Source of the DNA: Pseudomonas anatoliensis
Lineage (GTDB): Bacteria > Pseudomonadota > Gammaproteobacteria > Pseudomonadales > Pseudomonadaceae
Length of the DNA: 64,000 bases
Direction of reading: 5' to 3'
Assembly (NCBI RefSeq): GCF_017976235.1
Contig: NZ_JACVHC010000001.1
Coordinates: forward strand, 806,001 to 870,000
The notes below the pieces were generated by a model. The model was not told where the DNA came from, made no database searches, and was given only the letters and a program-made list of their open reading frames with translations. The translations under genes and the position numbers were made by a program. Shown one piece after another: positions 55,104 to 63,866 of this stretch (positions are counted from its first letter, which is position 1; each line of letters begins with the position of its first letter).

Positions 55104-55296
55104 CGTTTTCCTTAACTGAGTGCTGAAACCCGACCTTCCATCTGGCGGGGCGCGCTAAGTTAAACTTTATTACCAAATTTGTCACCCGGCACTTTGCCAT
55201 TATCCGGCATGGCTGTTGAAAGCAGGGTTTTGGAGATGTTTTGCGGGGGGATTTACGAGCGGTGGCGAGGGAGTTCGATCCCTCGCCACACGTGCA

Positions 55297-57036
55297 TCAG
55301 AGCTTCGGTAACTGACCGATCCGGCCAATCATCTCCGTCACGATCTGCAGATCAAGCTGGAATTGCTCCACGGTCTTGAATTCACCGTCGGTGTGACCGG
55401 TGTATTTGACCTCTGGCCGGGCCAGACCGAACTGCACGCCATTGGGCAGTTCATGCACCGAGGTTGCGCCGGCGGAAGTGCCGAATTCGTGCTTCATGCC
55501 CAGATTTTCAGTGGCAACCGCCAGCAGCGCTTTGACCCACTCGCCCTCTGGATTGCGGTACATCGGCTCGGCGATCGAATAGTCGAAGGCAACGGCAACA
55601 TGGGTTTTCTTGCTCCACGCCGCCAGTTTCTCAGCGATTTCAGCCTTGAGCTTTTCCGGCGACTTGCCTTTCGGCACGCGCAGGTTGACCGCCAGTTTAA
55701 AGGCCTTGTCATCCATGCCGACGTAGGTCAACGACGTGGTCAGCGGCCCCATGAAGGCATCGGAGAAACCGACGTTCAGTTTGTTGCCCAGATAATCCAG
55801 CCCCCAGTTGTCGGCGGCGTAGCGTGCGGCGTCCGTGATGTGGTTGTGCTTGAGCGCGACTTTGCCATCAAGGCCATTGATGAAGTCGAGCATACGCGCC
55901 ACCGGATTGACCCCGGACTCGGGCTCGGAGGAGTGCGCGGACACCCCGGTGACTGTCAGCTTCACGTCTTTGCCATCGACTTTGGCGCTGACCTCGAAGT
56001 TGCCGCCATTGCGTTTGGCATAGTCGGCGCCGGCCTTTTGCAGGCTGGCGACGAGCTCGGCAGGTTTGTCCGTAACCAACGTCGCGACGGATGCCGACGG
56101 AATCTGGTTGGTCGCCAGGCCACCGGTCATCGAGATGATTTCTGCGCCTTTGCCCTCAGCCTTGCGCTTGGCAAAATTGGCCATGACGGTGCCGTAACCT
56201 TTCTCGGCAATCACCACCGGGTAACCGCCATCCAGCGCCAGGTTGTAGTTGGGTGTCGGGTTACGCTCGAAATAGTAGGGGATCGCGTCGCCAGTGGTTT
56301 CTTCGGTGGTGTCCACCAACAGCTTGAAATTACGTGCCAGCGGCAGCTTTTCTTCCTTGATCACCTTCATGGCATACATCGTCACCACGATGCCGTTCTT
56401 GTCATCCTCGGTGCCGCGGCCATACATGCGATCGCCGATCAGAGTGATCTTGAACGGGTCGAGACGAGTACCGTCCTTCAGTACCCAGTTCTCCGGCGTC
56501 ACAGGCACCACATCGGCATGCGCATGAATACCGACGACTTCATCGCCGGACCCTTCGAGGGAAATCTCGTAAACGCGGTTGTCGATGTTGCGGAAATTCA
56601 GATTGAAAGACTTGGCCAGGTCTTTGATCTTCTCACCGATCTTGATGAACTCCGGATTGTCATGCTGGGCAACGCCGTCCTTGCGGAAGGTCGGGATCTC
56701 GACCAACTCGCGCAGAGTCTCGGTGGCCGCCGCGCTGTACTTCACGCGTGCGTAGATGCCGAGCAGGCGATAGATCTCGTTTTGCTGTTCAGCGGTCAGA
56801 GTCTTGTTGTCGAGAAAAGCGCTAATCGCCGGGCTGATATTGGCTGTCTTGGCCAAGTCACTTTTAGCCAGGCTGCCGAGGAACTGACGGAAATCCGTAG
56901 CCGACTCGGCCTTGAACGTCTTGAGGATTTCAGCGCTTTGCTGCGCAGTGATGTTGGCTTGCGCGGGTGCAATGAAGGCGGATAGACCGGCCAGCATCAG
57001 CGTGGTGGCGGCCAGTTTCTTGAAAGGGAAATTCAT
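55297..57036 (-). CDS. M20-family exported dipeptidase
   Basis: 579-residue zinc peptidase with a signal peptide (ends APAQA, near residue 26). Metal ligands: GIHAHADVVPV, GRGTEDDKNGI and DTTEETTGDAIPYYF (catalytic Glu region), plus a late His near the C terminus (KYTGHTDGEF). An in-frame ATG at 57048 sits directly on AAGGA, so the ATG at 57036 is preferred. Long for the family (PepV about 470) because of an N-terminal helical extension of about 100 residues. Likely cleaves dipeptides in the periplasm. Confidence 0.9.
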   Translation of the reverse strand: MNFPFKKLAATTLMLAGLSAFIAPAQANITAQQSAEILKTFKAESATDFRQFLGSLAKSDLAKTANISPAISAFLDNKTLTAEQQNEIYRLLGIYARVKYSAAATETLRELVEIPTFRKDGVAQHDNPEFIKIGEKIKDLAKSFNLNFRNIDNRVYEISLEGSGDEVVGIHAHADVVPVTPENWVLKDGTRLDPFKITLIGDRMYGRGTEDDKNGIVVTMYAMKVIKEEKLPLARNFKLLVDTTEETTGDAIPYYFERNPTPNYNLALDGGYPVVIAEKGYGTVMANFAKRKAEGKGAEIISMTGGLATNQIPSASVATLVTDKPAELVASLQKAGADYAKRNGGNFEVSAKVDGKDVKLTVTGVSAHSSEPESGVNPVARMLDFINGLDGKVALKHNHITDAARYAADNWGLDYLGNKLNVGFSDAFMGPLTTSLTYVGMDDKAFKLAVNLRVPKGKSPEKLKAEIAEKLAAWSKKTHVAVAFDYSIAEPMYRNPEGEWVKALLAVATENLGMKHEFGTSAGATSVHELPNGVQFGLARPEVKYTGHTDGEFKTVEQFQLDLQIVTEMIGRIGQLPKL

Positions 57037-57184
57037 TAAGAAGGGCATTCCTTGGCAGTGCTGTTAATAAAGGAGTGTCTCAACGCTGAGACACATTCAC
57101 TTACAAACTAACACCGTGCTAGAGGATTGGGGGAGCCCTGAAACGGGATCTGTCGCACAGAAATGCAAAAGGGGTGCAGAAACG

Positions 57185-57215
57185 AAAAAGCCCGGATTTA
57201 AATCCCGGGCTTTTT
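57185..57215. terminator. Bidirectional terminator in a divergent promoter region
   Basis: AAAAAGCCCGGATTTAAATCC...GGGCTTTTT: a GC stem flanked by A and T runs, active in either direction. The neighbouring genes diverge, so it terminates no known gene. The rest of 57037-57370 shows no supportable gene. Confidence 0.75.
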
Positions 57216-57370
57216 CATTACGGTGTTTTTCAATCGGCGGCGCAGTCTCCTCTCGCCGAGAATGATCAAAAAAACGAACTGTCGCGGTGCTTTTGGCGTC
57301 CACCCCTATGACTGCCCTGGCGACACTGAAACCGAGCCGTCCCTACCACGCAACGATGGAGACACCCGAT

Positions 57371-57523
57371 ATGAACAAGCCACTTCTGTTTCTAAGCCTG
57401 TGCTGTGCACTCATGCTGCAAGGCTGTTTCGATAACTCGGATAACGAAACCAAAGACAACACCGACGGCGCGAAGTCATCGATACAAATGCAGCAGAAGG
57501 ATGACGCGCAGCCGAGCAAGTAG
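57371..57523 (+). CDS. Tiny lipoprotein
   Basis: 50 residues: MNKPLLFLSLCCALMLQGC is a lipoprotein signal with lipobox LQGC, then a short hydrophilic tail of Asp, Asn, Gln and Lys (FDNSDNETKDNTDGAKSS). ATG at 57371 has GGAG 9 nt upstream. No family recognised. The 57524-57672 stretch that follows has no gene. Confidence 0.7.
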   Translation: MNKPLLFLSLCCALMLQGCFDNSDNETKDNTDGAKSSIQMQQKDDAQPSK

Positions 57524-57672
57524 TCGCGCGCCTGACGGCTTGCTTACCGCCAGGCCTGCTAATGCACGATGCATAGGCAAATATGGCGGATGGCTCGGAC
57601 TATCAGCAAGGCTAACCGGTAAATGCGGATTGGCTGACGGTCATGGATCTTTTCTAGCCGGTTAACCACTGA

Positions 57673-58599
57673 TTAGCGTCTGGCGGCGCTCGTTTCCCCG
57701 AGGATCCTCCCGGCATCTTGTGCAGGAGGAAGTCCAAATACCCGTAAATAATCCCTGCTGAATTGTGTCGCACTTTCATAGCCGACCTCGAAGGCAGCCG
57801 CCATGACACTCTTGGCGTGGGCCACCATCAGTGTTCTAGCCTGGAGCAGGCGAACCCGTTTTTGATACTGCAAAGGACTCAGGCTGGTGACTGCCTTGAA
57901 GTGGCGATGAAACGCCGAGACGCTCATTGAAGCTCGTTGCGCCAAGCGTTCCACCCCAATGGGCTGCGCGAAGTCACGACGGATCCACTGGATCGCCATG
58001 TTGACTCGGGCCATCGCCGTATCGGGCGCTGCAATCTCGCGCAACATCCAGCCATGGGGACCCTGGAGCACACGGAAGATGATTTCCCGTTCATAAACCG
58101 GGGCCAGGGCTGCGATGGCGTCCGGATCCCCCATCAATCGCAGCATTCGTACCCACGCATCCATCAAATCGGTTGTGACTGGCGCTACTGAAAACCCGAG
58201 ATTGTTCTCAGGGCGGCTGACAGGTTTGGGCAGGTCTTCAAACAGCGTCGACAACACAGTTGGATCAAGAGTAAGGCTAACTGCCAAGTAATGTTCTCCC
58301 GATTCGCTTGGATGAACAGACCCCACTGCTGGCAAATCAATGGACATGACGAAATAGGTCGCAGGGTCATACCGAAGCGTCCGATCCCCCACGCTCATGC
58401 TTTTACTGCCTTGCAGGATCACATTGATCATCGGGTCATAGACCGCCGCCAGCATGTGTTCGGGGATCTTGCCCTTGACCATGGCCACGCGCGGGATGCC
58501 CGTTTCGGTGCGGCGATTTTCAGCCTTGGCCGCGAGCGACCTGAGTTCATTCAGTTGATTGTCCATGCCGGGCATGCTGACGGCAGAACGCTGCGCCAT
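57673..58599 (-). CDS. AraC-family transcriptional regulator
   Basis: 308 residues. N-terminal AraC_N sensor domain (LAAVYDPMINVILQGSKSMSVGD) and C-terminal double HTH (VERLAQRASMSVSAFHRHFKAVTSLSPLQYQKRVRL, VMAAAFEVGYESATQFSRDYLRVFGLPP). Divergent from the SDR gene at 58705, 105 bp away, so likely its regulator. Alternative start at 58566. Confidence 0.9.
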   Translation of the reverse strand: MAQRSAVSMPGMDNQLNELRSLAAKAENRRTETGIPRVAMVKGKIPEHMLAAVYDPMINVILQGSKSMSVGDRTLRYDPATYFVMSIDLPAVGSVHPSESGEHYLAVSLTLDPTVLSTLFEDLPKPVSRPENNLGFSVAPVTTDLMDAWVRMLRLMGDPDAIAALAPVYEREIIFRVLQGPHGWMLREIAAPDTAMARVNMAIQWIRRDFAQPIGVERLAQRASMSVSAFHRHFKAVTSLSPLQYQKRVRLLQARTLMVAHAKSVMAAAFEVGYESATQFSRDYLRVFGLPPAQDAGRILGETSAARR

Positions 58600-58704
58600 G
58601 CAAGCGAAAAGCAGAAACAGGCAGGTTTCAAGTTGAAATGGGCACGACCCTGGCGATCATGATGAGTACTGTGGGGCCACCTATAAGCCACAGAGGAACA
58701 TCAA

Positions 58705-59448
58705 ATGAGCGTCATCGTCATTACCGGCGGCAGCCGTGGAATCGGTGCCAGTGCAGCCGAGCACATTGCTCGGCGCGGTATGGGTGTCATCCTGACCTAC
58801 AACGCTGATTCCCAGGCCGCTGCCTCAGTCGTGGAACGCATCGAGCGCGTCGGTGGCAAAGCTGTCGCGCTCAAGCTCGACGTGTCTGATGTTGGCAGCT
58901 TCGAAGCGTTTCGCGAGTCAGTGGTACTGACCTTGTGGGACACCTGGAACGCCACCCTGCTGAATGGCCTGGTCAACAATGCCGGGTACGGCCTGTTCAA
59001 TCCCTTGGCAACTGTCACCGAGGCGCAGTTCGATGGCCTGTTCAACGTACACCTCAAAGGGCCGTTTTTTCTCACTCAAACCCTACTGCCGCTGTTCGCG
59101 GAAAACGCCAGTATTGTCAACCTGACCAGTGCCACTACCCGCGTCGCCACCGCTGGCGTGGCACCCTATGCTGCCTTCAAGGGCGGGCTTGAGGTGCTCA
59201 CCCGTTACATGGCCAAAGAATTCGGCGATCGGCGCATACGGGCCAACGCGGTATCACCCGGCGCCATCCGCACCGAGTTGGGCGGGGGGCTAAACGCTGA
59301 GTTCGAGGCGAAGCTGGCGGCGCAAACAGCGCTCGGCCGGGTCGGCGAGCCGGAAGACGTCGCGCGCGTCATTGCCATGTTGCTGTCAGAAGAGGGCGCC
59401 TGGATCAATGCCCAGACGCTCGAAGTGGCCGGTGGCTACAACATCTGA
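58705..59448 (+). CDS. Short-chain dehydrogenase/reductase
   Basis: 247-residue classical SDR. TGGSRGIGAS NAD(P) loop, NNAGYG, catalytic Ser in SATTR and the YxxxK pair in PYAAFKGG, PGAIRTEL. ATG at 58705 with AGAGGAAC upstream. First gene of a three-gene operon with a VOC protein and a saccharopine-dehydrogenase-like protein. Confidence 0.93.
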   Translation: MSVIVITGGSRGIGASAAEHIARRGMGVILTYNADSQAAASVVERIERVGGKAVALKLDVSDVGSFEAFRESVVLTLWDTWNATLLNGLVNNAGYGLFNPLATVTEAQFDGLFNVHLKGPFFLTQTLLPLFAENASIVNLTSATTRVATAGVAPYAAFKGGLEVLTRYMAKEFGDRRIRANAVSPGAIRTELGGGLNAEFEAKLAAQTALGRVGEPEDVARVIAMLLSEEGAWINAQTLEVAGGYNI

Positions 59449-59466
59449 ATACATGAGGATTTCGCC

Positions 59467-59868
59467 ATGCTGGATCATATCTTTTTGTCCGTGAGCGATA
59501 TCGCACGGTCCATCCGTTTCTACGAAGCCGCCCTGAGCCCGTTGGGTATCACCGCGCGGTTGAATTACGACGGCAAGGATGGCCCATCGGGTCATCCTGA
59601 CCTGAAAGGCTTCGGTGCCAATGGCCGGATGTTTTTCTGGTTGCGTGAGGGCGTCGTGGAAGGGCGCGCGGTCCATGTTGGTTTTGTCGCAAGCAGCCAC
59701 GCGGAGGTTGACGCCGCTTATACCGCGGCCCTGCATCAGGGGGCGGTCGACAACGGCCCGCCTGGGGCGCGCTTGCATTACGACCCCGATTACTACGCCG
59801 CCAATGTGCTGGACCCGGATGGGTACAGCCTCGAATTCGTCTACAAGAAATGGCAGCACGTCCAATGA
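59467..59868 (+). CDS. VOC-family (glyoxalase-like) protein
   Basis: 133 residues. Begins MLDHIFLSVSDIARSIRFYEAALSPLGI, the vicinal-oxygen-chelate start; later HYDPDYYAANVLDPDGYSLEFVYK with the Glu metal ligand. The N-terminal His is present (LDHI). Substrate unknown. Stop overlaps the next start (ATGA). Confidence 0.9.
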   Translation: MLDHIFLSVSDIARSIRFYEAALSPLGITARLNYDGKDGPSGHPDLKGFGANGRMFFWLREGVVEGRAVHVGFVASSHAEVDAAYTAALHQGAVDNGPPGARLHYDPDYYAANVLDPDGYSLEFVYKKWQHVQ

Positions 59869-60839
59869 GTACGCTACTGATCTACGGAGCTACAGGCTAT
59901 ACCGGTCGTATGGCTGCTGAGCGAGCAAAAGCGCTCGGTCTGGATTTCGAAATCGCCGGGCGTAATGCCAAGCGTCTCGAAACGCTCGCAGCGCAGTTGG
60001 ATGTGCCTTATCGGGTGTTTGATACCCATGATGCCGAAGACTCTTTGTCTGGCATCTCAGTATTGCTGAACTTCGCCGGGCCGTTCGCGCAAACGGCCGA
60101 GCCGTTGATGCACGCCTGTATCAAGGTCGGCGTGCACTATCTGGACATCACTGCCGAGATCAATATTTACCGCATGGCTGAGGGGCTGGGTGCTGAAGCG
60201 GCTGCGAATCACGTCATGCTGTTGCCGGGTGTCGGCTGGGATGTCGTTCCTACCGATTCGCTGGCGGTGCATGTTGCCAAGCGTGCAGTAAAACCGGTTG
60301 CGCTGAGTGTCGCGCTTCAGGTTCCCGGTTCGATGTCTCGCGGGTCTGCGATGAGCGTCAGCGAAATCATCGGCGCAGGCGTGCTCGCCAGGGTTGATGG
60401 CGAACTGGTTGCGACACCGGATGCAGCGCCGCGGCTCTTTGATTTTGGCCAGGGACCGGTCCTCTGTGCGCCGTTGTCATTCGGCGACCTGGTGACGGGC
60501 TGGCATTCGACCGGCATCCGCAATATTGCGATGTTCGTGCATATCACGGGTGACGCGTTTCCCGAAGGTGATCTGTCGCAGTTGCCTGATGGTCCCACAC
60601 CCGAGCAAAGGGCTGCTCATCGCGCGCGGGCAGTGGTTGAGGTCACCGGGACTGATGGCGAAATCGCGCGCTCGGTGATTGAAACCGTGAACGGCTATTC
60701 CTATACGCCGCTGGCGGCGGTAGAAGCTGCGCGGCGAGTAATGAACGGTGAGCAGCAGCCGGGTTTTACCACGCCGGCCAACGTGTTTGGAGGTGGGTTT
60801 GCCCAGAGTATTGCCGGCACGGTGATCACCGACTTCTGA
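59865..60839 (+). CDS. Saccharopine dehydrogenase-like oxidoreductase
   Basis: 324 residues. N-terminal Rossmann motif LLIYGATGYTGRMAAERAKALG and LNFAGPFAQTAEPLMHACIKVGVHYLDITAE, as in the trans-acting enoyl reductase/saccharopine-dehydrogenase-like group. Third gene of the SDR-VOC operon; the pathway is not identifiable. Confidence 0.88.
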   Translation: MSTLLIYGATGYTGRMAAERAKALGLDFEIAGRNAKRLETLAAQLDVPYRVFDTHDAEDSLSGISVLLNFAGPFAQTAEPLMHACIKVGVHYLDITAEINIYRMAEGLGAEAAANHVMLLPGVGWDVVPTDSLAVHVAKRAVKPVALSVALQVPGSMSRGSAMSVSEIIGAGVLARVDGELVATPDAAPRLFDFGQGPVLCAPLSFGDLVTGWHSTGIRNIAMFVHITGDAFPEGDLSQLPDGPTPEQRAAHRARAVVEVTGTDGEIARSVIETVNGYSYTPLAAVEAARRVMNGEQQPGFTTPANVFGGGFAQSIAGTVITDF

Positions 60840-60863
60840 GGTGAGTGGTGGCTGTTCAAGATG

Positions 60864-61529
60864 TCAAGCCGACGAACGCCCTGAGTCGAAGCTTGTTGGA
60901 AGATGCGCAGTACTGAGTGGCTCAGAAGTCTGCGGTGGCTCGTGTTCTGCCAATACCAGGGAAATTGCTTTGCCGGCAACTTGGGCTACTTCCATCAAGC
61001 GTTTTCGAGACAGGCCACTGCATGCGGCGGCGGATAGGCCTCGCAGGGTAATCAGCACGTAGTCGGCCAGCGTTTGCGCGGCTTGCGGGCAAACCTGGTC
61101 AAGATAACCACGGATCGTCTGAATCGCGGCATCACCCAATTTCTCTGCCATGTTTCGGGCAATCGGGTCGTCCGCCCGCATGCCCTCGGTGATCAAACAT
61201 CCACGCAAGGTTTTATCTCGTCCGTATTGCGTCGCAGCGCTAATCAATAGTGCAGTCAGCGCTTGAGCAGGAGGTCGACCCGGCGCCAGAAGCCTGTCTA
61301 AAGGAAGCGCGCTTTCACCGGCGTAGCGACGCATCGCCCGCTCGAATAGCTCCGCCTTGCTGCCGTAGGCGGCATAGAAGCTCGGTGGTTTGATGTTCAT
61401 GGCATTGGTCAGATCGGCCAGGCTCACCGCGTCGAAACCGTGTTGATGAAACAGCGCCTGAGCGATGGCTATCCCTTGCTCGCGGTCGAAGGCGGGACGG
61501 CGCTGTCGGTTGTTTTCGTTCATGGTCAT
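60864..61529 (-). CDS. TetR-family repressor
   Basis: 221 residues. HTH: ALFHQHGFDAVSLADLTNAMNIKPPSFYAAYGSKAELFERAM, a typical TetR pattern. The C-terminal ligand domain holds a cysteine (RGCLITEG). An ATG at 61523 (codon 3) is an alternative start. Divergent from the SDR gene at 61680; the gap carries three palindromic sites likely bound by this protein. Confidence 0.92.
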   Translation of the reverse strand: MTMNENNRQRRPAFDREQGIAIAQALFHQHGFDAVSLADLTNAMNIKPPSFYAAYGSKAELFERAMRRYAGESALPLDRLLAPGRPPAQALTALLISAATQYGRDKTLRGCLITEGMRADDPIARNMAEKLGDAAIQTIRGYLDQVCPQAAQTLADYVLITLRGLSAAACSGLSRKRLMEVAQVAGKAISLVLAEHEPPQTSEPLSTAHLPTSFDSGRSSA

Positions 61530-61551
61530 CTCGCTGAGTCGATACGGCGAC

Positions 61552-61657
61552 TGTAGCGACCGCTACAACGTATATCAATCGCCGCGTGCAGGTCTTTTTA
61601 TGTAGTGGTCGCTAAAAAACTTGTGGGTGGGCGCAAATCTATATAGTGTTTGCTACA
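61552..61657. promoter_or_regulatory. Three operator-like palindromes between tetR and SDR genes
   Basis: TGTAGCGACCGCTACA (61552-61567, arms TGTAGCG/CGCTACA), TGTAGTGGTCGCTAAA (61601-61616) and TATAGTGTTTGCTACA (61642-61657). The first is nearly perfect and the others share its half-sites TGTAGYG / CGCTA. Spacing start-to-start is 49 and 41 bp. The third overlaps the SDR promoter just upstream of its ribosome site. Likely sites for the adjacent TetR repressor. Confidence 0.7.
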
Positions 61658-61679
61658 TAAATTCCTGGAGGTGTTTCTC

Positions 61680-62420
61680 ATGCTGTTCAACAATAAAGTC
61701 GTTTTGGTAACCGGTGGCTCTTCGGGCCTTGGCTTCGCGATTGCAGAAGCGTTCGCCAACCAAGGTGCCACTTTGATCATAACCGGGCGTCGCCAGGCCC
61801 AACTCGACGATGCCGTGAGCCGCCTCGGTGCGCACGCGTCTACCGTATGCGCAGACATTTCGGACCCCGCCGACCTTGACGCGCTATTCGGTCACATACA
61901 GGCGGTCCATGGCCGTATTGACGTGCTGATTGCCAACGCTGGGACAGGTGCAGTCGAGCCCTTGGGAGCAATCACCGTCGCAGGCTTCGATAAGCTGTTT
62001 ACAACCAACGTCAAGGGCACGACTTTCACGGTGCAGGGTGCGCTGCCTTTAATGGGCAAGGGGAGCAGTATCGTCATCATTGGCTCGACCGCATCCATCA
62101 ATCCTGGCCCCGGCCTCGGTGTCTACGGGGCTACCAAGGCAGCGCTACGGGCGCTGGTGCGCAGCTGGATTCTGGATATCAAGGGCTCTGGCGTTCGCAT
62201 CAACCTGCTCAGTCCCGGCCCGGTGAACACCCAGTCTCTGCGCGATGTACTGGGCGAGAACGCACAGCAGATCATCGATGTTCTCAGCGAGAAGAGCACA
62301 CTTGGTCGGATCGGTCAGGCCCACGAGATCGGCCAGGCCGCGCTGTTCCTCGCAAGTGATGCGTCAAGCTACGTCAATGGCGCTGAACTGTTCGCCGACG
62401 GTGGTGCATCCCAGGTCTAG
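61680..62420 (+). CDS. Short-chain dehydrogenase/reductase
   Basis: 246-residue SDR: VTGGSSGLGFAIAEAF, IANAGTG, Ser in IIGSTAS, and YGATKAAL. C-terminal FADGGASQV. ATG at 61680 with GGAGG 7 nt upstream. Under the divergent TetR-type regulator; 77 bp before a VOC gene. Confidence 0.93.
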   Translation: MLFNNKVVLVTGGSSGLGFAIAEAFANQGATLIITGRRQAQLDDAVSRLGAHASTVCADISDPADLDALFGHIQAVHGRIDVLIANAGTGAVEPLGAITVAGFDKLFTTNVKGTTFTVQGALPLMGKGSSIVIIGSTASINPGPGLGVYGATKAALRALVRSWILDIKGSGVRINLLSPGPVNTQSLRDVLGENAQQIIDVLSEKSTLGRIGQAHEIGQAALFLASDASSYVNGAELFADGGASQV

Positions 62421-62497
62421 GCGGGTACGGAACAGTCCTTCTCTGTGGTTAAAAGCTGTATGCGATGCCGATGAATCGGCAATTAAGGAGTTACCTG

Positions 62498-62908
62498 ATG
62501 AGCGACTTTACTGGTTCGGCAATAGATCATATGGGCATCGCTGTTTCGGACACTTCGTATTCTCAAGCCTTCTACGAATCGGTGCTCAGGCCGTTAGGGA
62601 TCACCCTGTTGATGAGTACCGAGGCGGATCCGCCAGGGCTGAAGCCTCGACGGCTGGGGTTTGGTTCTGGAGGAAAGCCTTTCTTTTGGTTGCATGACGC
62701 GTCCGTCGCCAGTCACGGGGTGCATATAGCACTGATCGCCCCAAGTCGTGAGTCGGTTGATGCTTTCCACGCAGCCGGCATTGCTGCCGGCGGACGGGAC
62801 AATGGGCCGCCGGGCATCAGGCCGCACTACCACGCCGATTACTACGCCGCTTATGTGCTGACACCTGATGGCGTGAATCTGGAAGCCGTTTGCCAAGTGG
62901 CCTCTTGA
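62498..62908 (+). CDS. VOC-family (glyoxalase-like) protein
   Basis: 136 residues, paralogous to the 59467 protein (AIDHMGIAVSDTSYSQAFYESVLRPLGI; RPHYHADYYAAYVLTPDGVNLEAVC). ATG at 62498 with AAGGAG 8 nt upstream. Probably co-transcribed with the SDR gene, so the window holds two SDR-VOC pairs. Confidence 0.9.
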   Translation: MSDFTGSAIDHMGIAVSDTSYSQAFYESVLRPLGITLLMSTEADPPGLKPRRLGFGSGGKPFFWLHDASVASHGVHIALIAPSRESVDAFHAAGIAAGGRDNGPPGIRPHYHADYYAAYVLTPDGVNLEAVCQVAS

Positions 62909-63080
62909 TCGAGGCTCACATCAGGTCCATTCCAGATGCCGGGGTCAGCCTCAATTTTTAGAAGCGGCATCGGCTACCAGCGGCAGCACCTCCGTCGCTG
63001 CGCGAAAGCGTCAATTACTGCGTTTGCGGATCGAACTGTTTGTCTCGGATAAATAGCGCCGAAACACGCCGCGGATAAAG

Positions 63081-63158
63081 TTAGCCGCGCTCATCCCGTT
63101 CAGTGTCGTAGCTGTTGGCGGAGACGCGAGACTTAATAACTTCAGCGATAGCGGACAT
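63081..63158 (-). pseudogene. Remnant of a nitroreductase N terminus
   Basis: A minus-strand ATG at 63158 starts MSAIAEVIKSRVSANSYDTERDERG and stops after 25 codons. AEVIKSRVSAN is like the first residues of nitroreductase-family proteins as I remember them. The rest of the gene is missing, so this is a truncated remnant. The surrounding 62909-63228 shows no other gene I can support. Confidence 0.35.
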
Positions 63159-63228
63159 GGTGATCTCTGTGCGGGATAAGGATGGGCAGGGCAGGATAGT
63201 CACTGTTGGATCTGCGCCTTGTTTCAAC

Positions 63229-63582
63229 TCAGCGGCTGAAACCGTCGAATGGGGTCATGTAAACGGCGCCGAACGGGTCCAGGCGCTTGCGAATTTCAGC
63301 GTCGGGGGTGCCATACACCACGAGGCTGGAAACGGTGCACAGTTCCAGAAAACGTTGGCCGAAAGGGGCGAGCGTGGTGTCGACGTGACTGACCACTGCA
63401 TCGACGTTATAACGCTCCAAAATGTGCACGGCGCTGTTGTCTTCATTAACGCTGTATTCGTAAACCAGCGTACCGGGCTTGGCGCGGGTGGCGGCAACGA
63501 TGGTGGCGATCAGCGCCTTGAATTCAGCGAACTCTGCGGGTTTCACCGTAAGGGAAAACAGGCAGGAAATAGGGGGAAGCAT
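63229..63582 (-). CDS. Antibiotic biosynthesis monooxygenase (ABM) domain protein
   Basis: 117 residues, YgiN/ABM-like ferredoxin fold: LFSLTVKPAEFAEFKALIATIVAATRAKPGTLVYEYSVNEDNSAVHILERY. Members act as quinone or heme-type monooxygenases or as binding folds. ATG at 63582 has GGAGATAACC upstream. Downstream of the tautomerase gene, probably one operon. Confidence 0.85.
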   Translation of the reverse strand: MLPPISCLFSLTVKPAEFAEFKALIATIVAATRAKPGTLVYEYSVNEDNSAVHILERYNVDAVVSHVDTTLAPFGQRFLELCTVSSLVVYGTPDAEIRKRLDPFGAVYMTPFDGFSR

Positions 63583-63668
63583 GATGGTTATCTCCGGCAG
63601 ATGTACGACAGATACCTGCACGGCCGCAGCGCTGGATTAGCCGGTGCATGTGATGCAGGTCAGGGGCG

Positions 63669-63866
63669 TCAGGGCTTTTCGGGGGCTTGGGCGAATAGCT
63701 TGCCGGCACCGGCCCAATCCGTTGCGGCTACGTCTTCGAAAATCACGTAGATGTAATTGGCATCGGTACCGGTGTGTTTAACGATGCTTTCGGTGATGTC
63801 GGCTGCAACAGCGGATTTCTGCGCATGTTCCTTACCTTCGAACCAGCTCACACGTACGACGGGCAT
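63669..63866 (-). CDS. 4-oxalocrotonate tautomerase-like protein
   Basis: 65 residues. After Met removal the N-terminal Pro (MPVVRVSWFEG) would be the catalytic base, as in the tautomerase superfamily. HTGTDANYIYVIFEDVAATDWAGAGKLF is the usual second half. Upstream DNA to the window edge (63867-64000) is AT-rich, with a TATAGC box on the minus strand and no gene. Confidence 0.9.
   Translation of the reverse strand: MPVVRVSWFEGKEHAQKSAVAADITESIVKHTGTDANYIYVIFEDVAATDWAGAGKLFAQAPEKP

Noticed and set aside
55363..56985. 540-codon plus-strand frame antisense to the M20 dipeptidase
   Set aside because: No recognisable motif; the minus-strand gene has a signal peptide and zinc ligands.
63115..63750. 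211-codon plus-strand frame over the ABM/tautomerase region
   Set aside because: Antisense to two recognisable minus-strand genes; no motif.
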